Shown in pieces: positions 41,771 to 51,030 of a DNA stretch of 64,000 nucleotides (positions are counted from its first letter, which is position 1; every line of letters starts with the position of its first letter). The notes under the pieces were generated by a model, which saw nothing but the letters and a program-made list of their open reading frames with translations, did no database searches and was not told the origin of the DNA. The position numbers were made by a program, and so were the translations under genes. Source of the DNA: UBA8190 sp003453695 (GTDB lineage Bacteria > Actinomycetota > Acidimicrobiia > Acidimicrobiales > UBA8190); the NCBI GenBank assembly GCA_036796975.1, contig DAIRBY010000004.1, forward strand, positions 1-64,000, in the 5' to 3' direction.

Positions 41771-42097
41771 CTAGAGGTGGGCCGACAGCTCCTGGAGCAG
41801 CTGGGCCTTGCCCCGGGCGCCCACGATCCGGGCCTGGGGCTCGCCGTCCTTGAACAGGATCAGCGTCGGGATGCTCATGACCTCGTAGCGGCGTGTGACG
41901 TCCAGGTTCTCGTCGATGTTCAGCTTGGCGATCTGTACCTTGCCCACGTGCTCCTCGGCGATCTCCTCGAGCACCGGGGTGATCAGCTTGCACGGACCGC
42001 ACCACTCGGCCCAGAAATCCACCAGGACGGGCACTTCGGCGGCCTTGACATGCTCGTCAAAGGTAGCGTCGGTCAGCGTCGTCATCCGCTCGCTCAT
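41771..42097 (-). CDS. trxA: Thioredoxin
   Basis: A 108-residue thioredoxin with the active site WCGPC (Cys33, Cys36) in VDFWAEWCGPCKL and the cis-proline region SIPTLILF. It reduces cytosolic disulfides, receiving electrons from TrxB. The ATG at 42097 has GGAAGGA eight bases upstream. Located 92 bases after trxB; the trxB-trxA-cwlM-parB order is that of mycobacterial origin regions. Confidence 0.97.
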   Translation of the reverse strand: MSERMTTLTDATFDEHVKAAEVPVLVDFWAEWCGPCKLITPVLEEIAEEHVGKVQIAKLNIDENLDVTRRYEVMSIPTLILFKDGEPQARIVGARGKAQLLQELSAHL

Positions 42098-42189
42098 CGT
42101 CGTCCTTCCCGGCGCGGCGACACCGCGCCCTCGAACGGCACACACGCCGTTTCGATCGTCAACACCACGACCGCCACCCGCATTCCGCG

Positions 42190-43146
42190 TCAGTGACCGA
42201 GTGCCTCGAGATAGCGCTCGGCGTCGATGGCGGCCATGCACCCCGAGCCGGCGGCGGTGACCGCCTGCCGGTAGACGTGGTCCTGGACGTCGCCACAGGC
42301 GAACACGCCCTCCACGTTGGTCTTGGTGCCGTCACGGGTCCGGATGTACCCGTTCTCGAGCATGTCCAGCTGCCCGGTGAACACGGCGGTATTGGGCTCG
42401 TGGCCGATGGCCACGAACAGACCCTTCAGAGACACGACCTGGTCCTCGCCCGTCACGACATTGTGGAGGCGGACGCCGTCGACCTTGGCCTCGCCGAGGA
42501 CCTCGGTGACGACGGAGTCCCACCGGAATGCGATCTTCTCGTTGGCGAAGGCGCGGTCCTGCATGATCTTCGACGCCCGCAGCTCCTTGCGCCGGTGCAC
42601 CAAGGTGACCTTGTCGGCGAAGCGGGTGAGGAACAGCGCCTCTTCGACGGCCGAGTCCCCGCCGCCCACCACGGCGATCTCCTGCTGACGGAAGAAGAAG
42701 CCGTCACAGGTGGCGCACGTGGACACACCGTGGCCGAGGAGGCGGTCCTCACCGGGCACGCCCAGCATGAGCGATCGCGCCCCGGTCGCCACGATGACGG
42801 CTTGGCCTTCCACGTCGTGTTCCACGTCGGGCTCGTTCGTCCAGATCCGAAACGGACGCGTCGAGAAGTCGACGGCGCGCGCTTTGGTGGTGACGAACTC
42901 GGCTCCGAAACGCTCGGCCTGGTCCCGAAAGCGCGTCATCAGCTCGGGGCCCAAGATGCCCTCCACGAAGCCCGGATAGTTCTCGACCTCCGTGGTGAGC
43001 ATGAGCTGTCCCCCGGGCTGGTCGCTGGTGGACGACGGCTCTCCCTCGATGACGAGGGGCTGCAGGTTGGCGCGCGCCGCGTACACCGCCGCCGTCAGCC
43101 CGGCGGGGCCTGAGCCCAGGATCACCACCTGCCTCCGGTCGGGCAC
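42190..43146 (-). CDS. trxB: Thioredoxin reductase (NADPH)
   Basis: A 318-residue flavoprotein: FAD motif GSGPAG at 11-16, redox-active CATC (Cys144, Cys147), NADPH motif VVGGGDSAVEEA and the C-terminal FAD-binding VFACGDVQDHVYRQ. It reduces thioredoxin with NADPH. Starts at ATG 43146, three bases after the small membrane protein gene. Confidence 0.97.
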   Translation of the reverse strand: MPDRRQVVILGSGPAGLTAAVYAARANLQPLVIEGEPSSTSDQPGGQLMLTTEVENYPGFVEGILGPELMTRFRDQAERFGAEFVTTKARAVDFSTRPFRIWTNEPDVEHDVEGQAVIVATGARSLMLGVPGEDRLLGHGVSTCATCDGFFFRQQEIAVVGGGDSAVEEALFLTRFADKVTLVHRRKELRASKIMQDRAFANEKIAFRWDSVVTEVLGEAKVDGVRLHNVVTGEDQVVSLKGLFVAIGHEPNTAVFTGQLDMLENGYIRTRDGTKTNVEGVFACGDVQDHVYRQAVTAAGSGCMAAIDAERYLEALGH

Positions 43147-43149
43147 GGT

Positions 43150-43521
43150 TCAGCCCTCCTCGCTGCGCCGGGCGCGGCTCAACGTGAAAGCGACGATCCC
43201 GAGCAGGGACAGAAAACCCCCGACCACCAGGTACGAGGCCCACACCCTGCCGGGAAAGGCGTACACGTCCAGCACCCTGATCAACGCGATCGACACCAAC
43301 ACCGCCAGCACAAACACCATGGCGGCGACGAGGATTCCGAACACGAGCCCCCGGGCCACGAGGAGCAGGGGGCGGATGGCGCGGTCGTGCACGGCGGCGA
43401 CGACGTCTTCGACGGTGTCGGCGACCCGGGCCGGCCACTCCGCCCCCGACAGGGGACCGGCGGCCGCCGACGGAGCGCTGCGGGCGGCCGCGGGTGCAGG
43501 TCCCGCCGAGGCGTCGTCCAT
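43150..43521 (-). CDS. Small two-helix membrane protein, unknown function
   Basis: A 123-residue protein with an Ala/Pro/Ser-rich N-terminus, an amphipathic VADTVEDVVAAVHDRAIRPL stretch and two transmembrane helices (LLLVARGLVFGILVAAMVFVLAVLV region, and ASYLVVGGFLSLLGIVAFTL), ending in a basic/acidic tail. It resembles small actinobacterial membrane proteins annotated as putative phage-holin-superfamily or hypothetical; no specific function can be assigned. It sits in a unit with trxB, where mycobacteria have sigM and a small membrane protein. Confidence 0.75.
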   Translation of the reverse strand: MDDASAGPAPAAARSAPSAAAGPLSGAEWPARVADTVEDVVAAVHDRAIRPLLLVARGLVFGILVAAMVFVLAVLVSIALIRVLDVYAFPGRVWASYLVVGGFLSLLGIVAFTLSRARRSEEG

Positions 43522-43545
43522 CGGCGCGAGGTTAGCGGGGGCCGG

Positions 43546-44388
43546 TCAGGGTGCCACTTGGAAGCACATGCCGATGGTGCCCGGGCCTCCATGGGCGCCG
43601 ATCACCGGCCCCAGGTCGGTGACGATCAGCTCGTGCGCGGTGTCGAGATCCTTGAGGCGCGACACCACCTCGTCGATGTCGGCGGCAGCCCCGTTGGCGA
43701 CGGCCACCCGTTCCAGCCGGCCGGCGGTACGGGCCTTGTCGGCCAGGTACTGCAGCGACCGAAGGCGGGTGCGCTGCCGGGACTCGACTTCCACGACACC
43801 GTTTCGGATCTCGATCACCGGCTTGATGGAGAGCAGCGAACCCATGAGCTGCGCGGCGCCGCCGATGCGCCCGCCGCGCTTCAAGAACTCGAGGCTGTCG
43901 ATGACCCCGTACACCCGGGTGCGGTCCCGGCAGCCGAGAACCGCGGCCTCCACCTCGCCGAGCCCCGCCCCCCGCCCGGCCGCCTCCACGGCGGCCAGCA
44001 CCATGAGCCCTTCGCCCATGGTCATGGACAGCGAGTCGACCACCGTCACGGGGATGCGGTCGGAAACCTGACCGGCGGCGGTCATCGCCGCCTGGTAGGT
44101 GGCCGAGACGCCCGAGGACAGCGTGATGCACACCACCCCCTGCGCCCCGTCGTCGGCAGCGTCGGTGAACGCCTCCTGGAAGGCTCCCGGTGAGGGGGCG
44201 GCCGTCTCGGGGATGACCGACCCGGTCGTCACCCGGTCCCAGAACTCCTTGGTCGACAGCTGTTCCCGGTCGACGAGCTCTTCGTCCCCGAATCGAATGG
44301 TGAGCGGCACCACCCGCACGCCGCGGTCCTCGGCCATCTGCGGGGCCAGGTCGCAGGCGCTGTCGGTGACCACCTTGATGCCCGGCAT
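43546..44388 (-). CDS. DegV-family fatty-acid-binding protein
   Basis: A 280-residue DegV protein. The lipid-site motifs are KVVTDSACDLAPQM at the start, TLSSGVSATYQAA near residue 95 and VDSLSMTMGEG near 125; RVYGVIDSLEFLKRGGRI and IIGxHxGPGT-like VIGAHGGPGTIGM are also conserved. DegV/FakB proteins present a bound fatty acid to the kinase FakA; no FakA gene is in the window. The ATG is at 44388. It lies between murJ and the thioredoxin genes. Confidence 0.93.
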   Translation of the reverse strand: MPGIKVVTDSACDLAPQMAEDRGVRVVPLTIRFGDEELVDREQLSTKEFWDRVTTGSVIPETAAPSPGAFQEAFTDAADDGAQGVVCITLSSGVSATYQAAMTAAGQVSDRIPVTVVDSLSMTMGEGLMVLAAVEAAGRGAGLGEVEAAVLGCRDRTRVYGVIDSLEFLKRGGRIGGAAQLMGSLLSIKPVIEIRNGVVEVESRQRTRLRSLQYLADKARTAGRLERVAVANGAAADIDEVVSRLKDLDTAHELIVTDLGPVIGAHGGPGTIGMCFQVAP

Positions 44389-44435
44389 CGGCTCTCCCTG
44401 TCGGTCGACGAGCGGCCCCCCACCCCCGCCCTGGG

Positions 44436-46310
44436 CTAGGGGTCGAGTCTGCCACGCTCGCCGTCGCCCGACCCTCCCGGTGGCAGCGTGGGGCCGAGGC
44501 GAGTGGGCCGCAGGGGCGGCCGTCCTGCCGGGGGCAACGGCTCTGGCGGCGGCGGGGGGCCGGGACGACGACGGGCGCGCCGGGGCGCGTCCGAACGAAG
44601 CGGACGCCGCCGTGCCCGACGCTCGTTCCGACCAGATGAGCCGGGAACGGTCTCCTCCGTGTCGGCCGGTCGCTCTTCGTCGGCGTGCGCATCGGCGAGC
44701 GCTTCGGCGTGCGCGTCCAGAGCCGGGGCCCCTCCACCCGGGCGCTGCCGGCGCCTCCGCCGCTCGTGCCAGGCCACCAGCGCGGCGGCACCCAGGAAGT
44801 AGCCGGCGAGGCCGGCCGCCGTGCCGAGGAGCAGCCGTCCCAAGAGCGCGGCGATGGTCTCGCTGGCCGAGATGCTGCTGCCGAGCACGGTCCCCGCCAC
44901 GAGCACCACCGTGGCGGCGGCGGCGCGCCCCACCGGGCGGGCCACCCGCTCGGTCTGGAGACCGCCGAGACGCCGCCGCAGGTGCGACAACCCGACGAGA
45001 GCCGCCACCGTGTAGGCGATGGCGATCGACAACATGATGCCGCGCACGCCGAGCGGCCCGGCCAGGGCGAGGGCCAGGGCGATGTTGAGGGTGTTCTCGA
45101 GCGCGTACAGCCAGAAGGCCGAACGCAGGTCCTGGGTGGACTGCAGGACCCGGACCACGTACAGAAAGACGCAGAAGCCGGGCAGGCCCAGGCTCAACAT
45201 GGCCAGGGCCACTGCCGTCGTGCCCGTGGCGCCGGGATGGCCGATGAGGTGGCCGAGCAGGGCCAGCAGCGGCCGGGCCAGCACGACCATGGCGGCGGCG
45301 ACGGGGATGACGACCGCCAGCATCGAGCGCAGCGACAGGTCCATCCGGCGCCGGAACCCGTCCATGTCGCCGGTCGTCCAACGCGCCGCCAGCTCGGGGG
45401 CGGACGCGCTCATGATCGACACCGCCACCACGCCGTAGGGGAGCTGGAAGAAGGCCCATGCGTAGGTGTAGGCGGTGACGGCGCCGGACCCGACGTGCAC
45501 CGACAGGGCGAGCACCACGACGAGCGCCACCTGGTTGGCGAGGACCAGGCCCACCGTCCATCCCGACAGCGCGACGATCCGGTGCACGGCCGGGTGGTGC
45601 AGGCGCGGGTACCAGCGCAGCTGCAGTCCGGCCCGCCGCAGGCTGGGCAACAAGAAGACGAGCTGCATCACCACACCCAGGGTGGTCCCGAGCCCGAGCA
45701 CGTAGAGCTGGCTCCGGTGGTCGTAGACCCCGCCCAGGGTGGGATTGCGCACCCAAAGCCCGAAGGCGACGAGCACGACGATGAGTACGACGTTGTTGGC
45801 GATGGGCACGAAGGTGGGCGGGCCGAAACGGCGGCGGGCGTTCAAGAGGGCCGTGGCCACGCTGATGCAGCCGTAACAGGCGAGCTGCGGCACGAAGAGC
45901 ACCAGCAGCTGCTCGGCCACGGTGCGTTCCTGGGCGGCGTTCGACGAATGGTTGAACGCCGTCATGGCGTCGATGATGAACGGCGACGCGATCAGAAAGG
46001 CGAGGGAGGCGAGCACGATGACGACGACCGACACGCTCACCACCGCCGAGATGGCCTCCCAGGCCTCGTCCTCGGCCCGTCCCGCCAGGTGGGCCACGAA
46101 CACAGGCAGGAAGGTGGCCGAGACGATGCCGCCCAGCACCACGTCGTGCACAACGTTGGGAAGGGTGTTGGCCAGGTTGTAGGCGTCGGCCAGCGTGGCG
46201 AAGTGCACGGCGTAGACGAGCGCCACCAGCCGCAGCAGGCCGGTGATGCGCGACAGCGTCGTGCCGGCCGCCATCACGCCCGTGTAGCGGTGGAAAGAGG
46301 TGCGGCTCAC
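44436..46310 (-). CDS. murJ: Lipid II flippase MurJ
   Basis: A 624-residue MOP-family transporter with about 14 transmembrane helices. The family start TTLSRITGLLRLVALVYAV and LANTLPNVVHDVVLGGIVSA are clear. It moves lipid II across the membrane for peptidoglycan synthesis. After the last helix there is a basic, Pro/Arg-rich cytosolic tail of about 90 residues; M. tuberculosis MurJ also has a long C-terminal region (there with a kinase-like domain), but none is recognisable here. The GTG at 46310 overlaps the stop of the DUF6049 gene (GTGA). Confidence 0.93.
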   Translation of the reverse strand: MSRTSFHRYTGVMAAGTTLSRITGLLRLVALVYAVHFATLADAYNLANTLPNVVHDVVLGGIVSATFLPVFVAHLAGRAEDEAWEAISAVVSVSVVVIVLASLAFLIASPFIIDAMTAFNHSSNAAQERTVAEQLLVLFVPQLACYGCISVATALLNARRRFGPPTFVPIANNVVLIVVLVAFGLWVRNPTLGGVYDHRSQLYVLGLGTTLGVVMQLVFLLPSLRRAGLQLRWYPRLHHPAVHRIVALSGWTVGLVLANQVALVVVLALSVHVGSGAVTAYTYAWAFFQLPYGVVAVSIMSASAPELAARWTTGDMDGFRRRMDLSLRSMLAVVIPVAAAMVVLARPLLALLGHLIGHPGATGTTAVALAMLSLGLPGFCVFLYVVRVLQSTQDLRSAFWLYALENTLNIALALALAGPLGVRGIMLSIAIAYTVAALVGLSHLRRRLGGLQTERVARPVGRAAAATVVLVAGTVLGSSISASETIAALLGRLLLGTAAGLAGYFLGAAALVAWHERRRRRQRPGGGAPALDAHAEALADAHADEERPADTEETVPGSSGRNERRARRRPLRSDAPRRARRRPGPPPPPEPLPPAGRPPLRPTRLGPTLPPGGSGDGERGRLDP

Positions 46311-48412
46311 GCGACTTGTGAAGGCTGGCGGCGTCGGACGTGCGCACCGCGCCCCGGGGGGTGCCGGCGCCACCAGGTGCGCCCCCACCACACGAGGAGT
46401 ACCAACAACGCCGCCAGGGACAGTCCCACGGCCACGAGCGACGTCGACATGGAGTGCACGGTGACATGGGTGGTGGCGAGGACCAGGCCTCCGCTCGGGC
46501 TCGTCAGGGTGACCACGAGGCGGAAGTCGCCTGTGGCCCGGGCCCGCATGTCGACGTACACGGCGTTGGTGGCGTGGCCGATGGCGGCCACGCACGAGAA
46601 GGTGGACCGGCCCGCCGAGCTGCGCACCGAGGGCGAGCGGCACACCGGGCCCGGGTCCTGGGCGGCTCCGGCCGGGAAGACCACCTTGTCGCCGCTGATC
46701 CGGAGGACGGCGGTGACGCCGTAGGCCGACTGCTTGGTGATGGTGATGGGCACCTTGGCCGCCGTCGACGTCAGCTTGATGGTGTCGGCGCGAATAGAGA
46801 CGGTGTGCAGCTCGCCCGAGAGCGCTCCGGTGAAGGCGGCGACCGCCTGCTGCTGCTGGGCGGCGCGCAGCTGACTGTTCTCCGACGACAACAGCAGGTC
46901 GTCGAGGCTCCTCACCACCGGGGCGGCGGCGGCATCGACGGCCGTGGAGAACGCCATCAGCCGGGCGCGTCCGTCCCGGATCTGCTTGGCCGGGAGCGAG
47001 GACGAGCTCGAGGCTGACGCCAGGCGTCGCGTGCTCGGGGCGGTGGGGACGTCGGTGAAGAGCTGGTCGACCGTCACGGGCGCCACCAGCGGGTCGGTGC
47101 CCAGGGCGGCCAGCACGGTGTCGACGAAGCCGGCAGCGGGCAAGGCTCCGGCCGAGGGCAGGACGAGCACGCCACGAGGCGACAGGGCGTTGGGCTGCTC
47201 GTAGTAGACGAGGGCCAGGTCGGCGAGCATGCGGTAGGCGGCGAGGAAGGTGGTGCCGCCCGTGCCGGCGGCCATGTCGGAAGCCAGCTCGCCGTCCATC
47301 TCGGCCGCCGTCGCCGTGACCCCCCGCCCGGCGCTGAGCGTGAAGGGCTGGGTGATGGTGAGCGAGGGGCCGCCTCCCTGGACGACGTCGCTCACCGGCA
47401 GCGCCAGCCGGTCGTAGCCGAGGGACTCCACCGCCGACACCGACGAGGCGGTGATCGGGCCCGGCACCACCCACGTCCGGCCCCCGCCCCGCAGCGGGGC
47501 CAGGGCCTGCCCACCTCGGCGCACCTGCTGGACCAGCTCGCCCTCGAGCCCGGCCGCACTGAGGGCGTCGGGGTCCACGGGCACGTACGGGCCGGTCAGG
47601 ACCTGCCGGCCGGGCTGCCCCGAGAGCGACTGCAGGCCGGCCAAGGCGGATTTGGCCTTGGGGTGGGAGGAGGCCGCCAGGGCGGCGACCGAGGCCGGCT
47701 CGGGATAGAGGGTGAGGGGCGCAGCCGAGTGGGCACTCATGGCTTCATCGAGGTTGTCGAGCGTGTCGAGGGCGGTGTCCTGCACCTGGGGCACGGCGCG
47801 CCCGGGCCCGCCCAGGGGCAGCGACAGCGGCATCACCAGTGCCAGGCGCAGACGCTGGGTGTCGGCAGGAGGGTTGGCGTACACGAGATAGGTGATGAGG
47901 CTGGTGCGGGTGCCCCCTGCCACCGACAGTTGCACGCGCAGCGGGTACACACCGCCACAGCTCCCCGCCGCGCAGTCGAGATTGGCGGTGAACGCCCCCG
48001 TCCCCGCCGCCGCCGCGTCCCCGCTCTCGACCGGCACGGTGACGTCCACGCCGCCCTGGGGATCGGGGGCAAGCGTGGATGCCTGCACCGTCGACGAGCC
48101 GAGAGAGTTGCCGACCGCCGTGCCGCCCGCCGTCTCGGCGAAGGCCGAGCGGCTCGTGAGGTGCGAGAACAGCGTGAAGGTGATCGACGCCGCCGACGCC
48201 GGCGCGCCGCCCAGGCCGAGGCGGAGCTGCATGGACTGCCCGGGGCCCACCCAGGGCGACTGCGACAACAGCGTCAGCGCCGGGCCGCCGCTCGAGGAGC
48301 CGCCCGCCGCCAGGTGGGCGGGGGGCGAGACGCCCCGAGCCCCGGCGGGTGCGCCTGCCAGGAGGGTCGCACCGGCAGCCGCCAGGGCGAGGGCGAACAC
48401 GGGCCTGCCCAT
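46307..48412 (-). CDS. DUF6049-like secreted, membrane-anchored protein
   Basis: A 701-residue protein with an N-terminal signal peptide (VFALALAAAGATLLAG, cleavage near APAGARG), a large extracytoplasmic Ala/Ser/Gly-rich region containing Ig-like beta segments, and one C-terminal transmembrane helix (LVAVGLSLAALLVLLVWWG) with a basic tail. It matches the Rv3909-type family that precedes murJ in actinobacteria, probably acting with MurJ in envelope assembly. The function is unknown. ATG 48412 is preferred because the signal peptide begins there; an ATG at 48445 is possible. It is divergent from pcnA. Confidence 0.85.
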   Translation of the reverse strand: MGRPVFALALAAAGATLLAGAPAGARGVSPPAHLAAGGSSSGGPALTLLSQSPWVGPGQSMQLRLGLGGAPASAASITFTLFSHLTSRSAFAETAGGTAVGNSLGSSTVQASTLAPDPQGGVDVTVPVESGDAAAAGTGAFTANLDCAAGSCGGVYPLRVQLSVAGGTRTSLITYLVYANPPADTQRLRLALVMPLSLPLGGPGRAVPQVQDTALDTLDNLDEAMSAHSAAPLTLYPEPASVAALAASSHPKAKSALAGLQSLSGQPGRQVLTGPYVPVDPDALSAAGLEGELVQQVRRGGQALAPLRGGGRTWVVPGPITASSVSAVESLGYDRLALPVSDVVQGGGPSLTITQPFTLSAGRGVTATAAEMDGELASDMAAGTGGTTFLAAYRMLADLALVYYEQPNALSPRGVLVLPSAGALPAAGFVDTVLAALGTDPLVAPVTVDQLFTDVPTAPSTRRLASASSSSSLPAKQIRDGRARLMAFSTAVDAAAAPVVRSLDDLLLSSENSQLRAAQQQQAVAAFTGALSGELHTVSIRADTIKLTSTAAKVPITITKQSAYGVTAVLRISGDKVVFPAGAAQDPGPVCRSPSVRSSAGRSTFSCVAAIGHATNAVYVDMRARATGDFRLVVTLTSPSGGLVLATTHVTVHSMSTSLVAVGLSLAALLVLLVWWGRTWWRRHPPGRGAHVRRRQPSQVA

Positions 48413-48516
48413 GGCGAAGCACGCTACAGCCGGGTACCGCGCCATCCGGGGCTGCGGCCGCGTCCACGCCGGACATCGACGGGACCTGTCGCCGCGCACC
48501 GCTACCCTCGGCGCCG

Positions 48517-49923
48517 GTGATCCCCGCCCGCGTGCATCCGCTGCTCGACGCCACCGGCGAGTTGGCGGCGCGTTTCGCCGAAGCCGGCCACCGCCTCTAC
48601 CTGGTGGGCGGATCGGTGCGCGACGCCATCGTGGCGCGGCCGTCCGGCGACGGCGTCGACGCCGATGCCGGGCCGACGGACTTCGACCTCACCACCGACG
48701 CCCTCCCCGACGAGACCGAAGCCATCGTGCGGGGCTGGGCGGAGTCGGTGTGGCTGCAGGGCAAGCGTTTCGGCACGGTGGGGGCGGCCGAGGGCGGCCG
48801 GCGCTACGAGATCACCACGCATCGGGCCGAGAGCTACCTGCCCGAGTCGCGCAAGCCCGAGGTCGCCTTCGGCGACTCGCTGGAGGTCGACCTCTCCCGC
48901 CGGGACTTCACGGTGAACGCCATGGCCCTCTCCGTGCCCGCCCTCGAGCTGATCGACCCCTATGGCGGCCTCGACGACCTGGGGGCGCGCCGGTTGCGCA
49001 CCCCTCTCGACCCCCACGTGTCGTTCGCCGACGACCCGCTGCGCATGTTGCGGGCGGCCCGTTTCATCGCCGGCCTGGGTCTCGTGCCCGACGAGGCGCT
49101 GGTGGCGGCCGTCCACGAGATGGCCGAGCGCCTCACCATCGTGTCGCCCGAGCGCATCCGAGACGAGCTCGACAAGCTCCTCGTCGTCTCGAAGCCGTCA
49201 CCGGGGCTGTGGTTCGCGGTACGGACCGGCCTGGCCGCCCGGTTCCTGCCCGAGCTGCCGGCGCTGGCGCTGGAGCAGGACCCCATCCACCGGCACAAGG
49301 ACGTGCTGGCCCACACCCTCGCCGTGGTGGACAAGACGAGCCCGGACCGCCTGCTGCGCCTGGCCGCGTTGCTGCACGACATCGGGAAACCCCGCACCCG
49401 GGCCTTCGGGCCCGGTGGCGTGACGTTCCACCACCACGAGGTGGTGGGGGCGCGCATGGCCCGCGAGCGTCTCGAGGCACTGCGCTACTCCAACGACGAC
49501 ACCGACGTGGTGGTGCGGCTGGTGGAGCTGCACCTGCGCTTCCACACCTACCGCCTGGGCTGGACCGACAAGGCCGTCCGGCGCTACGTGCGCGACGCCG
49601 GGCCCCTGCTGGACCGGTTGAACGAGCTCACCCGCTCCGACTGCACCACCCGCAACCCTGCCCGCGCCAAGGCCTTGGGGCGGCGCATGGACGAGCTCGT
49701 GGCGCGCATCGAGGAGCTGCGCGCCCAGGAGGAGCTGGACGCCATCCGGCCCGAGCTGGACGGGACCCAGGTCATGGAACAGCTCGGGATCCCTCCCGGG
49801 CCGCTCGTGGGGGAGGCGCTCGCCTTTCTGCTGGAGCTCCGCCTGGAGGAGGGCCCGCTCGGCCAGGACGAGGTGCGCCGCCGCCTCGACGGCTGGTGGC
49901 GCTCCCGGCCCGGGTCCTCCTAG
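48517..49923 (+). CDS. pcnA: CCA tRNA nucleotidyltransferase / poly(A) polymerase family
   Basis: A 468-residue class II nucleotidyltransferase. The head has GGSVRDA and DFDLTTDA with the catalytic aspartates, then RRDFTVNAMA and the template-binding DPLRMLRAARF. An HD domain follows (HRHKDVLAHTL and LLHDIGKPRTR), as in actinobacterial enzymes with repair phosphohydrolase activity. It adds or repairs the tRNA 3' CCA. The GTG at 48517 lies eight bases after TACCCT and has no ribosome site, so the mRNA is probably leaderless. Confidence 0.94.
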   Translation: MIPARVHPLLDATGELAARFAEAGHRLYLVGGSVRDAIVARPSGDGVDADAGPTDFDLTTDALPDETEAIVRGWAESVWLQGKRFGTVGAAEGGRRYEITTHRAESYLPESRKPEVAFGDSLEVDLSRRDFTVNAMALSVPALELIDPYGGLDDLGARRLRTPLDPHVSFADDPLRMLRAARFIAGLGLVPDEALVAAVHEMAERLTIVSPERIRDELDKLLVVSKPSPGLWFAVRTGLAARFLPELPALALEQDPIHRHKDVLAHTLAVVDKTSPDRLLRLAALLHDIGKPRTRAFGPGGVTFHHHEVVGARMARERLEALRYSNDDTDVVVRLVELHLRFHTYRLGWTDKAVRRYVRDAGPLLDRLNELTRSDCTTRNPARAKALGRRMDELVARIEELRAQEELDAIRPELDGTQVMEQLGIPPGPLVGEALAFLLELRLEEGPLGQDEVRRRLDGWWRSRPGSS

Positions 49924-49932
49924 GAGGACGCC

Positions 49933-51030
49933 TCAGTCGGCCGGCCAGCTCGGCCCGAGCGACCCGGCGGCGAAGGCCTCCACCATGTCGTGGGCCTCGT
50001 CGTCGTGGAACTGCACGGGGGGCGACTTCATGAAGTAGGCGCACGGGCCGAGGAGGGGCCCGCCGTGGCCGTGGTCGAGGGCGATCTTGGCGCAACGGAC
50101 GGCGTCGATGATCACCCCCGCCGAGTTGGGTGAGTCCCACACCTCGAGCTTGAGCTCCACGTTGAGCGGCACGTCGCCGAAGTTGCGCCCCTCCAGGCGG
50201 ATGTAGGCCCACTTCCGGTCGGCCAGCCAGGGGACGTGGTCGGAGGGGCCGATGTGGACGTCGTCGGCGTCGAGCACGTAGTTCTCCACCTGGCTCGTGA
50301 CCGCCCGGGTCTTCGACACCTTCTTCGACTGCAGTCGCTGGCGCTCCAGCATGTTCTTGAAGTCCATGTTCCCGCCGAAGTTGAGCTGGTAGGTGCGGTC
50401 GAGGGCCAGCCCCCGGTCCTCGAACAGCCTTGTGAGCACCCGGTGGACGATCGTCGCCCCCACTTGGCTCTTGATGTCGTCTCCCACGATGGGGACCCCG
50501 GCGTCGCGGAACTTGCGGGCCCACACGGGATCGCTGGCGATGAAGACCGGGATGGCGTTCACGAAGGCGACGCCGGCGTCGAGGCAGGCCTGGGCGTAGT
50601 GGCGCTGGGCCTCCTCGGAGCCGACAGGGAGGTAGCTCACGAGCACGTCGGCACGGGCCTGGCGCAGGGCCTCGGCCACGTCGACCGCTTCGGCCGGTGA
50701 CTCGTCGACGGTGTCTCGGTAGTAGGACCCCAGACCGTCGAAGGTGGGGCCCCGCTGCACGGTCACGTCCAGATGCCCCACCTGGGCGAACCGGATCGTG
50801 TTGTTGTGCCCGGCCCAGATGGCCTTGGACAGGTCCACCCCGACCTTGGTGGCGTCCACGTCGAAGGCGGCCACGAACTCCACGTCGCCCACGTGGTAGC
50901 CGCCCAGGAGCACGTGCATCAGGCCGGGAACCGTCTCCTCGGGATCGGCCCCCCGGTAGAACTCCACCCCCTGGACCAGGGAGCTGGCGCAGTTGCCCAC
51001 TCCGGCGATCGCCACCCGGACCTTGCTCAT
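49933..51030 (-). CDS. ino1: Inositol-3-phosphate synthase
   Basis: A 365-residue NAD-dependent enzyme that converts glucose-6-phosphate to inositol-3-phosphate, the first step toward phosphatidylinositol and mycothiol. The NAD site is AIAGVGNCASSLVQG near the start, with NFGGNMDFKNM and SDHVPWLADRKWAYIRLEG in the catalytic half; it is the short actinobacterial/archaeal form. The ATG at 51030 overlaps the PadR gene stop (ATGA). The padR-ino1 pair is the same as Rv0047c-Rv0046c of M. tuberculosis. Confidence 0.97.
   Translation of the reverse strand: MSKVRVAIAGVGNCASSLVQGVEFYRGADPEETVPGLMHVLLGGYHVGDVEFVAAFDVDATKVGVDLSKAIWAGHNNTIRFAQVGHLDVTVQRGPTFDGLGSYYRDTVDESPAEAVDVAEALRQARADVLVSYLPVGSEEAQRHYAQACLDAGVAFVNAIPVFIASDPVWARKFRDAGVPIVGDDIKSQVGATIVHRVLTRLFEDRGLALDRTYQLNFGGNMDFKNMLERQRLQSKKVSKTRAVTSQVENYVLDADDVHIGPSDHVPWLADRKWAYIRLEGRNFGDVPLNVELKLEVWDSPNSAGVIIDAVRCAKIALDHGHGGPLLGPCAYFMKSPPVQFHDDEAHDMVEAFAAGSLGPSWPAD

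Noticed and set aside
44685..46724. Long plus-strand frame antisense to murJ
   Set aside because: Shadow of murJ with His/Arg/Glu-rich translation and no ribosome site.
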